Counted from the stretch's first letter, positions 19,305-28,726 are shown. The stretch: 64,000 nucleotides of DNA from Zoogloeaceae bacterium G21618-S1 (GCA_027214125.1 JAPWHF010000004.1:62001-126000); one strand, 5' to 3'. Notes: generated by a model from the letters alone, not told the origin. A program made the numbers and translations.

Positions 19305-20456
19305 ATGCGCGCCCGCACCCTGATCGTCCCCCTGTGCCTCATCGCCGCTGGCGCCGCCGCCGTCTGGTGGTTCAAGCGCCCCGTGCCCGTGCCCGTTGCG
19401 CTCGCCACGGTGGATCGCGGTGTCGTCGAAGCCACCGTTTCCAACACCCGCGCAGGCGAAATCGAAGCCTGCCAGCGCGCCAAACTCTCCACCATCAGCG
19501 GCGGACGCATCGAATACCTCGGCGTCAAGGAGGGCGACAAGGTCATCGCCGGCCAGGTGCTGATGCGCCTCTGGAACGACGACCAGGACGCCCAGGTCAC
19601 CGTCGCGCAGCGCCAGCTCGAAACCGCCCAGCGCCGGGTCACCGAGGTGTGCGCCCTCGCCACCAACGCCCGCAGCGAGGCGGCACGCCAGAGCGCCCTG
19701 CACAAGCGCGGTTTCGTCTCCGCCTCGGCTGAAGAGAAAGCCCGCACCGACGCCACCGCCCGCGAGGCCGCCTGCCGCACTAGCCAGTCCGACATCGCCG
19801 CCGCGCGCGCCCAACTCGACGCCGCCCGCGCCAATACCGAACGCACCGTGCTCACCGCCCCCTTCCCCGGCACCATCGCCAAGATCGTCGGCGAACTGGG
19901 CGAATACTCCACGCCCTCGCCACCGGGCGTTGCCACGCCGCCCGCCATCGACCTGATCGACGAGAGCTGCCTCTACGTCAAGGCCCCGATGGACGAAGTC
20001 GACGCCCCGAAAGTCCACACCGGTCAGACCGTGCGCATCACGCTCGACGCGCTGCCCGGCCGGGTGTTTGCCGGCCATGTCCGCCGCGTCGCACCTTATG
20101 TCTTCGCCGTCGAGAAGCAGGCGCGCACGGTCGACGTCGAGGTCGACTTCGACCACCCCGAAGAAGCCCAGGGCCTGCTCGTCGGCTACAGCGCCGACGC
20201 CGAGGTGATTCTCGACTCACGACCTGACGCCCTGCGCATTCCCACCGCGGCCCTGCGCAGCAGTGGTGACGTGCTGCGCTACGACGCCGCCACTGGCAGC
20301 CTGTCTGCCCAGCCGGTCAAGACCGGCATTGCCAACTGGGCGCAGACCGAAATCACCGACGGCCTGAGCGAGGGCGACCGCATCGTCACCTCGCTGGAAC
20401 GCGACGGCATCGTCACCGGCGCCCTGGTCACGCCCGACACCGACACGCCCAAGTAA
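19305..20456 (+). CDS. HlyD/MacA-type periplasmic adaptor of an ABC exporter
   Basis: 383 residues. An N-terminal membrane anchor is at about 5-21 (LIVPLCLIAAGAAAVWW). A split lipoyl/barrel-sandwich domain comes at about 40-75 and 175-215, with a helical hairpin between (about 85-165). Beta-barrel and membrane-proximal domains end the chain (IVTSLERDGIVTGALV). Bridges inner-membrane transporter and outer-membrane channel in tripartite export. First gene of adaptor-ATPase-permease-(orphan)-permease; the ATPase gene starts 6 bp after its stop. No outer-membrane channel gene is nearby. Confidence 0.88.
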   Translation: MRARTLIVPLCLIAAGAAAVWWFKRPVPVPVALATVDRGVVEATVSNTRAGEIEACQRAKLSTISGGRIEYLGVKEGDKVIAGQVLMRLWNDDQDAQVTVAQRQLETAQRRVTEVCALATNARSEAARQSALHKRGFVSASAEEKARTDATAREAACRTSQSDIAAARAQLDAARANTERTVLTAPFPGTIAKIVGELGEYSTPSPPGVATPPAIDLIDESCLYVKAPMDEVDAPKVHTGQTVRITLDALPGRVFAGHVRRVAPYVFAVEKQARTVDVEVDFDHPEEAQGLLVGYSADAEVILDSRPDALRIPTAALRSSGDVLRYDAATGSLSAQPVKTGIANWAQTEITDGLSEGDRIVTSLERDGIVTGALVTPDTDTPK

Positions 20457-20462
20457 GCCGCC

Positions 20463-21152
20463 ATGGCACAGATCGAACTGGACAACATCCAGCGCATCTT
20501 CCAGCTCGGCGACAGCGAGGTTCACGCCTTGCAGGACGTTCAACTACGCATCGACGCCGGCGAATACGTCTCGGTGATGGGCCCCTCCGGCTCCGGCAAA
20601 TCGACGCTGCTCAACCTGCTCGGTCTGCTCGACCGGCCCAACGACGGCCATTACCGACTGGAGGGGCGCGACGTCACCACGCTCAGTGGCGACGAACAGG
20701 CGCGCGTGCGACGCGAGCGCATCGGCTTCGTGTTCCAGAGCTTTCATCTGGTGCCGCGCCTCAGCGCCGAAGAAAACATCGCCCTGCCCCTGCTGCTCGC
20801 CGGCATCTCGCCCCACGATCGAAAAGCACGCGTCGCCCAGGCGCTGAACGACTTCGGCCTCGCCAAGCGCGGCGACCACCGTCCCGACCAGCTCTCCGGC
20901 GGCCAGCGCCAGCGCGTCGCTATCGCCCGCGCCACCATCATGCAGCCGGCCATGCTGCTGGCCGACGAGCCCACTGGCAACCTCGACCGCGCCACTGGCG
21001 AGGAGGTCACCCAACTGCTCGAAGCGCTCAACGGTCGCGGCGTCACGCTGATCGTCGTCACCCACGATCCACACATGGGCGAGCGCGCGCACCGCCAGAT
21101 CCGCATGGAAGACGGCCGCATCGAATCGGACTCGCAACGCCCCGCACCATGA
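20463..21152 (+). CDS. ABC transporter ATP-binding protein (MacB/LolD type)
   Basis: 229 residues, the normal size for a stand-alone LolD/MacB-type ATPase. Walker A GPSGSGKST is at 40-48, the Q-loop is FVFQSFHLVPRLSAEENIALPL in the usual place, the signature LSGGQ is at 144-148, Walker B is MLLADEPTGNLD (164-175) and the H-loop is VVTHD. Unlike E. coli MacB, ATPase and membrane part are separate genes. The stop overlaps the first permease start (ATGA). It probably powers both permeases encoded downstream. Confidence 0.93.
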   Translation: MAQIELDNIQRIFQLGDSEVHALQDVQLRIDAGEYVSVMGPSGSGKSTLLNLLGLLDRPNDGHYRLEGRDVTTLSGDEQARVRRERIGFVFQSFHLVPRLSAEENIALPLLLAGISPHDRKARVAQALNDFGLAKRGDHRPDQLSGGQRQRVAIARATIMQPAMLLADEPTGNLDRATGEEVTQLLEALNGRGVTLIVVTHDPHMGERAHRQIRMEDGRIESDSQRPAP

Positions 21153-22360
21153 TGCGCAGCCGCGACATCCTCGGCTTTGCCACCCGGGCTGCCACCGCCT
21201 ACCCCATGCGCACCGGGCTGATGATGCTGGCCATGGCCATCGGCGTGGCCGCCGTGGTGCTGCTCACCGCGCTGGGCGACGGCGCCCGCCGCTATGTGGT
21301 GCGCGAGTTCTCGGCACTGGGCAGCAGCCTCATCATCGTCCTGCCCGGACGCACCGAAACGGGCGGTGTCGGCGCCGGCAGCTTTGTCACCAACACGCCG
21401 CGCGATCTCACCGTCGACGACGCCGCCGCCCTGCTACGCGCCGGCAGCGTGACCCGCGTGGCCCCACTGGTGCTCGGCAATTCCGAGATCGCCTACGCCG
21501 GCAAGCTGCGCGAAGTGATGGTCATCGGCACCACGCCAGCCTTTGCCGACATCCGCAACTACACCGTCGCCCAAGGCCGCTTTCTGCCCGAAGAAGACTG
21601 GCGGCGCGGCTCGGCGGTGGCCGTCATCGGCGCCACCTTGCATAAAGAACTGTTCGGTGCCGAGCCCGCACTGGGGAATATGATCCGCGTCGGAGACCGG
21701 CGCTATCGCGTCATCGGCATACTCGCCGCGTCAGGCTCGGGCCTGGGCATGAACGCCGACGAGCTGGTAATCGTCCCCGTCGCCGCGGCGCAAGCGCTGT
21801 TCAATGCCTCCAGCCTGTTCCGCATCTTTGCAGAGGCACGCAGCCGCGATGCCGTACCCGGCGCCAAAACCCAGATTCTCGACATCCTCAAGACCCGTCA
21901 CGACGGCGAAGAGGATGTGACACTGATCACCCAGGACGCAGTGCTCGGCACCTTCGACCGCATCCTCGGTGCGCTCACTCTCGCGGTGGCCGGCATCGCC
22001 GCCATCAGTCTGGCGGTGGCCGGCATTCTGGTGATGAACGTCATGCTCGTGGCGATCACCCAGCGCACCAGCGAAATCGGCCTGCTCAAGGCGCTGGGCG
22101 CCACCGGCAGCATCATCCGTCTGGTGTTTCTCACCGAGGCCGCGCTGCTGTCCATCGCCGGCGCGCTGGCGGGCCTGCTGCTCGGCCATCTCGGCGCCTG
22201 GGGCCTGCGCCTGATGTTCCCGGTGCTGCCGGCCTACCCGCCGGACTGGGCGGTGTTCGCCGGCCTCGGCACCGCCATCGTCACCGGTGTGCTGTTCGGC
22301 GTCATGCCGGCCCGCCACGCCGCCACGCTGGATGCGGTCGACGCCCTGTCCAAGAGGTAA
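21149..22360 (+). CDS. ABC transporter permease, MacB/FtsX type (first of two)
   Basis: 403 residues. An N-terminal membrane helix is at about 20-42 (GLMMLAMAIGVAAVVLLTALG), a large periplasmic MacB-core domain at about 45-270, then three C-terminal helices (about 278-305, 328-352, 365-385). Near the end, VMNVMLVAITQRTSEIGLLKALGA is the cytoplasmic coupling motif of the family. Four-helix MacB topology implies mechanotransmission rather than channel transport. Shares the same plan with the permease at 23002; the two may form a heterodimer. ATGA overlap with the ATPase gene. Confidence 0.9.
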   Translation: MMRSRDILGFATRAATAYPMRTGLMMLAMAIGVAAVVLLTALGDGARRYVVREFSALGSSLIIVLPGRTETGGVGAGSFVTNTPRDLTVDDAAALLRAGSVTRVAPLVLGNSEIAYAGKLREVMVIGTTPAFADIRNYTVAQGRFLPEEDWRRGSAVAVIGATLHKELFGAEPALGNMIRVGDRRYRVIGILAASGSGLGMNADELVIVPVAAAQALFNASSLFRIFAEARSRDAVPGAKTQILDILKTRHDGEEDVTLITQDAVLGTFDRILGALTLAVAGIAAISLAVAGILVMNVMLVAITQRTSEIGLLKALGATGSIIRLVFLTEAALLSIAGALAGLLLGHLGAWGLRLMFPVLPAYPPDWAVFAGLGTAIVTGVLFGVMPARHAATLDAVDALSKR

Positions 22361-22365
22361 ACCCA

Positions 22366-22965
22366 ATGTATCCCAGCCTCACCGTCCTGTTAAACGACGA
22401 GCACTTGGTGACAGTTGCTGCGCACGGCCTGAATATCATGCAGGTTTCCGTCTTCGGCAACTGTGTATCCCATGAAATTGGGCACTGCGACGTCAGTGGA
22501 GGCCTCTATAACGAAGGGCCAGAGAATGTTTCTCTGTCCTGGCTTCCACTCCCAGAACTACTGGCCGAAGACGAATTGACCGTTAGATTTCTCGAAGCGG
22601 AAGCGTGTTCAAATCCCGGAAGAACGCTGGAGGAACTGTATCCAGAAGGGCTGTGTTCCGACACCCCTTGGGTTCCTTTCGAGCAGACTGTGGACAATCT
22701 TGCGCAAATGCCGCGCTTACGAGAAGGATTTGATTTCGAGATAACGATGCCCACGGGTGAGTCTCTCAAAGCAACAACAAAGGCCGGCGATCATAGCTAT
22801 AGCTTTTCCGTCACGTGGGACTGGACCCGTCCTGCACAAGCCCGCGTATCGCTCCGCTCGAACTCGCTCAAGTCTCTTTCAGAGCGCAGCGGCGGACATT
22901 CACATGCTCGCGTGAAGTTGAGTTTTGGCGACGAGGTGCGACTCCGTGTTGAAAGCGCAAAGTAG
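22366..22965 (+). CDS. Unrecognised protein, low-G+C insert within the export operon
   Basis: 199 residues, no signal peptide, no membrane segment and no motif I recognise. It is acidic in the first half (several Glu/Asp and Cys34, Cys42, Cys82, Cys98-type cysteines), with a serine/arginine-rich end. Base composition is very different from its neighbours: two 60-base stretches I counted are 50% and 52% G+C, against 75% in a stretch of the upstream permease. Codon choice follows (many A/T third positions). AAGAGG 8-9 nt before the ATG gives a good ribosome site, and the gene starts 5 bp after the permease stop. Probably acquired by transfer. Function unknown. Confidence 0.7.
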   Translation: MYPSLTVLLNDEHLVTVAAHGLNIMQVSVFGNCVSHEIGHCDVSGGLYNEGPENVSLSWLPLPELLAEDELTVRFLEAEACSNPGRTLEELYPEGLCSDTPWVPFEQTVDNLAQMPRLREGFDFEITMPTGESLKATTKAGDHSYSFSVTWDWTRPAQARVSLRSNSLKSLSERSGGHSHARVKLSFGDEVRLRVESAK

Positions 22966-23001
22966 CCTGCAGCCGCGTCGGCAAGAGCGTGATCCGACGG
23001 G

Positions 23002-24201
23002 ATGAACTGGCGCGACTTTCTCTCGCTGTCGGTTCGGGCCCTGGTTGCCCAGCGCCTGCGCAGCTTTCTGACCCTGCTCGGCATCGCCGTCGGCATCGCC
23101 GCTGTGATTCTGCTCACCTCTATCGGCGAGGGCATCCACCAGTTCGTGCTAGCCGAATTCACCCAGTTTGGCACCAACGTGATCGGCATCAACCCTGGCA
23201 AGAAGGGCGCACGCGGCGGCCCGCCGGGTCTGCCCAGCACCTCACGCCCGCTCACGCTGGCCGATGCGCGCGCGCTGGAACGGGTGCCTGGTGTCACCGC
23301 GGTGACACCGGTGGTGTGGGGCAACTCGGAAATCGAGGGCAACGGCCGGGTGCGCCGCACCTCGGTGTATGGCGTCGGCCCGACGATGGTGCAAGCCTTC
23401 ACCATGCAAGTAAACAGCGGCCAGTTCCTGCCCGACGACAATGCCGACCAACCACGCGCCCTGGCGGTGCTTGGCGCTACGCTCAAGCAAGAGTTGTTCG
23501 GCACACAGAACGCGCTCGGCCAGCGCATCCGGATCGGTGGCGAGCGCTTCCGGGTGATCGGCGTGATGGAGCCCAAAGGCCAGTTCCTCGGCACCGACCT
23601 CGACGACACCGCCTACATTCCTGCCGGCCGTGCCCTGGCGCTGTATAACCGGGAGGGCCTGATGGAGATCGACGTGTCCTACCGCGAAGGGGTCTCGCCC
23701 GGCCAGGTCAGCAGCGGGGTCAAACGGCTGCTGATCGCCCGCCACGGGCGCGAGGATTTCGCCATTACCACGCAGGCCGACATGCTCGAGAGCCTGTCCA
23801 ACATCCTCGACATCCTCACCGCCGCAGTCGGCGCGCTAGGCGGCATCTCGCTGCTGGTGGGCGGGGTCGGCATCGTGACGATCATGACCATCGCGGTCAC
23901 CGAACGCACTGGCGAGATCGGTCTGCTGGTAGCCCTTGGCGCCCGGCGACGCACCATCCTCGCGCTGTTTCTCGGCGAGGCCGTGGCGCTAGCGGCCGTG
24001 GGCGGCTTGATCGGCTTGGTTGCCGGCGTCGCGCTGGCGCAACTGGTCGGCTTGCTGGTGCCGGCGCTGCCGGTGCATACGCCGTGGTCGTTTGCCGTGC
24101 TGGCCGAGGTCTCGGCGGTGCTCATCGGTCTTGCCGCCGGCGTGCTACCGGCGCGCAAGGCGACCACGCTAAACCCGGTTGAGGCGCTGCGGGCGGATTG
24201 A
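23002..24201 (+). CDS. ABC transporter permease, MacB/FtsX type (second of two)
   Basis: 399 residues with the same plan as the first permease: N-terminal helix at about 18-40 (LTLLGIAVGIAAVILLTSIGEG in part), periplasmic domain to about 270, then three helices. The motif TIMTIAVTERTGEIGLLVALGARRRTI (in parts) matches the family coupling region. The C-terminus LPARKATTLNPVEALRAD is typical. Preceded by the low-G+C orphan gene rather than directly by the first permease. Ribosome site weak (ACGGG). Confidence 0.9.
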   Translation: MNWRDFLSLSVRALVAQRLRSFLTLLGIAVGIAAVILLTSIGEGIHQFVLAEFTQFGTNVIGINPGKKGARGGPPGLPSTSRPLTLADARALERVPGVTAVTPVVWGNSEIEGNGRVRRTSVYGVGPTMVQAFTMQVNSGQFLPDDNADQPRALAVLGATLKQELFGTQNALGQRIRIGGERFRVIGVMEPKGQFLGTDLDDTAYIPAGRALALYNREGLMEIDVSYREGVSPGQVSSGVKRLLIARHGREDFAITTQADMLESLSNILDILTAAVGALGGISLLVGGVGIVTIMTIAVTERTGEIGLLVALGARRRTILALFLGEAVALAAVGGLIGLVAGVALAQLVGLLVPALPVHTPWSFAVLAEVSAVLIGLAAGVLPARKATTLNPVEALRAD

Positions 24202-24218
24202 TCACAGGCCACATCCGT

Positions 24219-24249
24219 AACCCGGATGCAACGCAGCGGAATCCGGGTT
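24219..24249. repeat. Short palindromic repeat, possible terminator
   Basis: AACCCGGAT (24219-24227) and ATCCGGGTT (24241-24249) form a 9-bp stem around a 13-nt loop. It sits between the convergent permease and pseudouridine synthase genes. I recall this type of unit as a common dispersed repeat in proteobacterial genomes; only one copy is in this window. No T-tract follows. Confidence 0.55.
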
Positions 24250-24264
24250 CCCGGTGACCTCGCC

Positions 24265-25284
24265 TTAGAACCGCTCGTTCGGACGCAGGTAGCGCCACTG
24301 GCCGACGGGCAGATCGGCGAGCACGACCTTGCCGATACGCACGCGCTTGAGGCCGATCACTTTCAGGCCGACCAGCTCGCACATGCGGCGGATCTGGCGC
24401 TTGCGCCCTTCCTTGAGGATGAAACTGAGCTGGTCTTCGTTCTGCCAGCGCACCGTGGCCGGGCGCAGGACTTTGCCGTCCAGGCTGAGGCCATGGTTAA
24501 GCAGGGCCAGGCCTTCGTCGGACAAGCCGCCGGCCACCCGCACGAGATACTCTTTTTCGACCGTGGAATCATCACCGATCAGTTGGCGGGCGATGCGCCC
24601 GTCCTGCGTGAGGATGAGCAGGCCGGTGGAGTCGATGTCGAGCCGGCCGGCGGGGGCAAGGCCTTTGAGGTGGTCGCGCGAGAACGTGCCGCCGCCGAAC
24701 AGGCGATCGGGGGTGACCAGCGTGACCGCCGCCTGGTGGCCGTCTTCGGGCTGGGCCGAGACGAAGCTCATGGGCTTGTGCAGCACGATGGTGACCCGCT
24801 CGGCCTGCTTGGCTTCGCCGCGCTTGTCGAGCGTCACCGTGGCGTCGGGCGAGATACGCGTGCCCAGCTCATTGACGCGCTGGCCGTCGACAAACACCCA
24901 GCCGCGTTCGATCAGGGCGTCGGCTTCACGGCGCGAGCACATGCCGCGCTGGGCCATGACTTTGGACAGACGCACGCCATCGGCGGTCGGCTTTTCGGGC
25001 ACTGGCGGGGTGGGCATGGGCCGCAGCTTGACGCCCTCGCCCAGGGTGATCACCGCGTCGGGCGAAATCCGGGTGCCGAGTTCGTTGATGCACTTGCCAT
25101 CAACAAACACGTCGCCGCGCGCGATCAGGGCGTCGGCGTCGCGGCGATTGCACATGCCCCGCTCGACCATGATCTTGGACAGGCGCACGCCCTCCGGCGC
25201 GGAGGCGGCGGGCGCTGGCGCGCGCTGCAGGCGGCGAGGCGCGTCGGACGAAGGTTTGGCGGGCGCTTGGCGGGTCGGTTTCAT
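24265..25284 (-). CDS. Pseudouridine synthase of the RsuA/RluB/E/F family with two S4 domains
   Basis: 339 residues. Unusually it carries two consecutive S4 RNA-binding domains, residues 33-82 and 104-153. They are clearly duplicates: each begins GVRLSK and contains RGMC.RR.ADALI, FVDG and [11 protein letters not shown]. The catalytic domain follows, with [16 protein letters not shown] (catalytic Asp216) and [11 protein letters not shown], typical of RluF/RluB-type enzymes. Modifies a uridine in 23S rRNA in known relatives; which site here is not certain. A basic proline/alanine-rich tail of about 30 residues precedes the first S4. It ends on the far side of the palindrome from the export operon. 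Confidence 0.88.
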   Translation of the reverse strand: MKPTRQAPAKPSSDAPRRLQRAPAPAASAPEGVRLSKIMVERGMCNRRDADALIARGDVFVDGKCINELGTRISPDAVITLGEGVKLRPMPTPPVPEKPTADGVRLSKVMAQRGMCSRREADALIERGWVFVDGQRVNELGTRISPDATVTLDKRGEAKQAERVTIVLHKPMSFVSAQPEDGHQAAVTLVTPDRLFGGGTFSRDHLKGLAPAGRLDIDSTGLLILTQDGRIARQLIGDDSTVEKEYLVRVAGGLSDEGLALLNHGLSLDGKVLRPATVRWQNEDQLSFILKEGRKRQIRRMCELVGLKVIGLKRVRIGKVVLADLPVGQWRYLRPNERF

Positions 25285-25321
25285 GGTGGCACGTAAAAAG
25301 ACAATGCCGCAGTTTACCGCC

Positions 25322-27007
25322 TCAGGCCAGATAGAACAGCGCCAGATACATCATCAGCAACAAAGCCACCCACATCACCATGCTGCCGGACGGCCAGGTA
25401 CGCGCCAGCACACCGCGCATTCCATAGTGCCGACGCAGACTGCCCAGCAGGTTGGCGATGCCGCGCATGAGCACCAGCACCACTTCCCGAATCTCGATAC
25501 TGACGCCGTAGACCATCAGCTTGACCCAGCGCGGCCCGAGCGTGCGGTAGAACCAGTCGATATCGATCAGCGAGCCCAGCATGCGGACAAGCTGATCACG
25601 CAGCAGGAAAAACGCCACGGCTGTTGCCAGCAGCAGCTGGAGCTGGAAGACCACATGCGAGCCGGTGTACGGCTGGTAGTCGAGCGGATACGGCAGCAAG
25701 TCGTAGAGCAGTGGCGGATAGCAGCCCACCGCCAGGCTGGTGAGCGCCAGCAGACGCATGCCCCAACGCTGGCTGGGTGGCGCCTCTTCGGCGTCGAGGT
25801 CACGGGACTCGCCGAAGAAAACGAAGACCACCACTTTCAAGCCCGCCGCCAGAAACACGCCGGCAGCGATCACCATCATCGCCAGCCACACCCAGGTGAG
25901 GTGCGCGTCGGCGGCTGCCTGCAACACCAGCGATTTGGTAATGAAACCTGCGGTCAGCGGTGCCGACATGGCCAGCGCGCCAAAGATGGCAAAACCGGTG
26001 GTGACGGGCATCTGCCGGGCCAGACCGCCCAGATCGGTGCAGTCACGCTTGCCGGTCTGCACAATCACCGCGCCGATGGCCATCAGCAGCAGCGCCTTGT
26101 ACACAATGTGCGCAAAGGCATGCGCCGCCACACCATTGAGCGCCAGCTCGGTGCCGATGCCGATGCCGGCGATCATGAAGCCCACCTGGTTGATGATGGC
26201 GTAGGCCAGCACGCGTCGGACGGTGTTTTCGATGAGGGCGTAGATCAGCCCGTAGCCGGCCGTCAGCAAGCCGATGGGGATCAGCACCTCGGCGCCGGGG
26301 AAGCCGCGCATCAAGACATACACCGCCGTCTTGGTGGTGAAGGCGGAAAGGAACACCATGCCGCTCCACGAAGCGCGCGGATAGGCATCCGGCAGCCAGG
26401 ACCAGAACGGGAAGGCGCCGGCATTGATCAGGAAGCCGGCAAGAATCAACCAATGGGCAATGCTGTCCAGCGCCATGGCTTCGAAGCGCAAACTACCGCC
26501 ACCGACCAGGTGTGCGGTGACGCCCGCCATCAACACTACGCCACCGAAGAGGTGCACCATCACGTAGCGCATCGCCGCCGGGTAGGCTTCACGGCCGCCG
26601 GCCCAGATCACCAGCGTCGAGCCGATGGCCATCAGCTCCCAGAACACGAACAACGTGACCAGATCGCCGGCCAACACTGCGCCGATGGCAGCGCCGCCAT
26701 ACACAAAGGCAGCAGGCACTTCGAGCCGGCTGCGCTGACGAATCGCATACACACTGCCGACAAACAGCGCCAGCATGAACACCAGGGCAAACAACCGTCC
26801 CAGGCGGTCGACGCGCAGCACGTCGAGTGAATATTCGAGGAAGGGCACGCCGCCGTAGGTCCCCTCGGGGATCTGCCACAGCAGCCACGCGGCGGCCAGC
26901 GGCAGGCTCAGCGACAGCAGCACACGCGGTGCGCCGCGCAGGAAGCCCATGACGATGCCGCCCAAAATCAGCCAGAGCGCGGGGTGGTGGATGAGCTCAG
27001 CGTCCAT
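25322..27007 (-). CDS. Mrp/Mbh-type antiporter subunit D homologue (third, last gene of operon)
   Basis: 561 residues, about 14-16 membrane helices, complex I NuoL/M/N family. [11 protein letters not shown] carries the conserved helix-5 Glu. The helix-7 position usually held by Lys reads [20 protein letters not shown], with Asn; the helix-8 Lys is kept in [15 protein letters not shown]. The start is set at the ATG at 27007, because GGGAGG then lies 6 nt upstream; an ATG at 27013 would directly abut the ribosome site. The start overlaps the preceding small gene by 11 bp. Likely a proton- or sodium-pumping subunit of the complex. Confidence 0.85.
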   Translation of the reverse strand: MDAELIHHPALWLILGGIVMGFLRGAPRVLLSLSLPLAAAWLLWQIPEGTYGGVPFLEYSLDVLRVDRLGRLFALVFMLALFVGSVYAIRQRSRLEVPAAFVYGGAAIGAVLAGDLVTLFVFWELMAIGSTLVIWAGGREAYPAAMRYVMVHLFGGVVLMAGVTAHLVGGGSLRFEAMALDSIAHWLILAGFLINAGAFPFWSWLPDAYPRASWSGMVFLSAFTTKTAVYVLMRGFPGAEVLIPIGLLTAGYGLIYALIENTVRRVLAYAIINQVGFMIAGIGIGTELALNGVAAHAFAHIVYKALLLMAIGAVIVQTGKRDCTDLGGLARQMPVTTGFAIFGALAMSAPLTAGFITKSLVLQAAADAHLTWVWLAMMVIAAGVFLAAGLKVVVFVFFGESRDLDAEEAPPSQRWGMRLLALTSLAVGCYPPLLYDLLPYPLDYQPYTGSHVVFQLQLLLATAVAFFLLRDQLVRMLGSLIDIDWFYRTLGPRWVKLMVYGVSIEIREVVLVLMRGIANLLGSLRRHYGMRGVLARTWPSGSMVMWVALLLMMYLALFYLA

Positions 27008-27230
27008 CTTCATCCTCCCGCGGTCCGAAAGTGCGGCCCAGAACGCGCGCCAGCACCACCAACGCCGCACAAACGAGCATCGGGAACCAGGCATTGAAGC
27101 CCGGCACGGCATCAATGCCGAAATGCGGGTGCGACTCGACAAACAGGCCGGCAATCAGCATCAGCAACAAGGCCGCCAACAGGGTGTGCCACAGGCGCTT
27201 GCCGGGAGAAAACAGTGCGTGCTGCCGCAT
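26997..27230 (-). CDS. Small two-helix membrane protein of the Mrp-like operon
   Basis: 77 residues with two hydrophobic segments (about 14-30, LWHTLLAALLLMLIAGLF, and 44-66, AWFPMLVCAALVVLARVLG) and a charged tail PREDEDGR. Its ATG shares a base with the stop of the gene before it (TGATG), and its own stop overlaps the next gene. Tight coupling on both sides and proper membrane topology argue that it is real. I do not recognise a family; it may be an accessory subunit. Confidence 0.7.
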   Translation of the reverse strand: MRQHALFSPGKRLWHTLLAALLLMLIAGLFVESHPHFGIDAVPGFNAWFPMLVCAALVVLARVLGRTFGPREDEDGR

Positions 27231-28726
27231 CAGAAAGCCCCCGCCACGGCACGCGCCAGCCGCAGCACCGGCTCGTGATAGAAGAACAGACCAATGGTCA
27301 TCGCCGCCGTTGTGGTCTGCGCGAACACCATCAGCAGCGGCGCCTCGCCGTGGGCGCCATGATGCGCGTCGTGGTGCGCATCGTGATGCGCGTCGTCAGC
27401 GCTCGGTGGCTCGCGGAAGAAGGCACGCCACACAATTGGCAGAAAATAGCCGGCGTTGAGCAAGGTACTGAGCACCAACACACCCACCGCCAGCCAGTGC
27501 TCCAGACTCATGGCCGCGGACAGGATGTACCACTTCGAGACGAAACCGGCTGCTGGCGGCAGGCCGATCATCGACAAGGCGCCGATAGAGAAGGCGGTCA
27601 TGGTCCAGGGCATGCGCCGACCGATACCGTCGAGCTGGCTGACCTCCGTTTTGTGCGCGGCGGTGTAGATCGAGCCGGCCGCGAAGAACAGCGTGATCTT
27701 GCCCAAGGCGTGGGCTGCAATGTGCATGATCGCGCCAACGATGGAAATCGGCGCAAGCAGCGTCGCCGCCAGCGTCACGTAGGACAGCTGGCTGACCGTC
27801 GAGTACGCCAGTCGGCGTTTGAGGTTGTCTGCGCGCAGCGCCACGATCGAAGCCGAGATGATGCTGAATCCGGCAATCACCGGCACCCAGTCGGCACTGC
27901 CCAGCGACATCAGGTTGTCGGTGCCGAAGATATAGACGATCACCTTGACAATGGTGAAGACACCCGCCTTGACCACTGCCACGGCGTGCAGCAGGGCCGA
28001 CACCGGCGTGGGCGCCACCATCGCCGCCGGCAGCCAGCGGTGAAATGGCATCAGTGCCGCCTTGCCGATACCGAACATGTACAGCACCAGCAGCAGCGCC
28101 GTGCCGGTAGCGCCGAGGTGGCCGACGAGGATACCGCCCTGGCGGAAGTCGAGCGTACCGGCGATCACCCACGTGGCCAGCAGGCCGGAGAGCAAGAACG
28201 CGATCGAGGTGCCCAGCAGTACGCCAAGATAGGTGCGTGCCGAGTTGCGCGCGTGATCGGTGCCATGATGCGTCACCAGCGGATAGGTGATCAGCGTCAT
28301 GGCCTCGTAGAACATGAACAAGGTCAGCATGTTGCCGGCCAGCGCGATGCCTTGGGCCGCAAAGATGGCGCCGGCAAAACACACGAAGAAGCGCGTCTGC
28401 TTCTTCTCCTTGTTGCCGCGCATGTAGCCGATTGAATACAGCGTGCTGATAATCCACAGCCCGGAAGAGATCACAGAGAACACCGCCCCCAGCGGCTCGA
28501 CCGCCAGGCGCAGAGTCAGCCCCGGCAACATCTCTATCAGCGTCAGAGCCGGTCGTGCCCCGCCGAGTACGTCGGCCGCCAGCTTGAGCGATTCGGAAAA
28601 CAGGACAACTGCGGTGATCAGGGTGATCGCTTCGCGCAGATTCGGCCAGCGGCCGGCCAAGGCCAGCAGCAGCATGCCGACCAGCGGCGTCAGGAGCAGA
28701 CTGATCAGCTGGATGTCTTCAGTCAT
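27230..28726 (-). CDS. Mrp-type antiporter subunit D homologue (second) with histidine-rich loop
   Basis: 498 residues from the ATG at 28726, about 14 membrane helices, NuoM/MrpD family. Helix 5 LFMFYEAMTLITYPLV keeps the Glu, GIGKAALMPFHRWLPAAMV the helix-7 Lys, and AVAVVKAGVF the helix-8 Lys. Near residue 455 a loop reads DDAHHDAHHDAHHGAHGE, a repeated His-Asp/Ala tract that could bind metal or reflect repeat expansion. The start overlaps the first D subunit stop (ATGA). Confidence 0.87.
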   Translation of the reverse strand: MTEDIQLISLLLTPLVGMLLLALAGRWPNLREAITLITAVVLFSESLKLAADVLGGARPALTLIEMLPGLTLRLAVEPLGAVFSVISSGLWIISTLYSIGYMRGNKEKKQTRFFVCFAGAIFAAQGIALAGNMLTLFMFYEAMTLITYPLVTHHGTDHARNSARTYLGVLLGTSIAFLLSGLLATWVIAGTLDFRQGGILVGHLGATGTALLLVLYMFGIGKAALMPFHRWLPAAMVAPTPVSALLHAVAVVKAGVFTIVKVIVYIFGTDNLMSLGSADWVPVIAGFSIISASIVALRADNLKRRLAYSTVSQLSYVTLAATLLAPISIVGAIMHIAAHALGKITLFFAAGSIYTAAHKTEVSQLDGIGRRMPWTMTAFSIGALSMIGLPPAAGFVSKWYILSAAMSLEHWLAVGVLVLSTLLNAGYFLPIVWRAFFREPPSADDAHHDAHHDAHHGAHGEAPLLMVFAQTTTAAMTIGLFFYHEPVLRLARAVAGAF

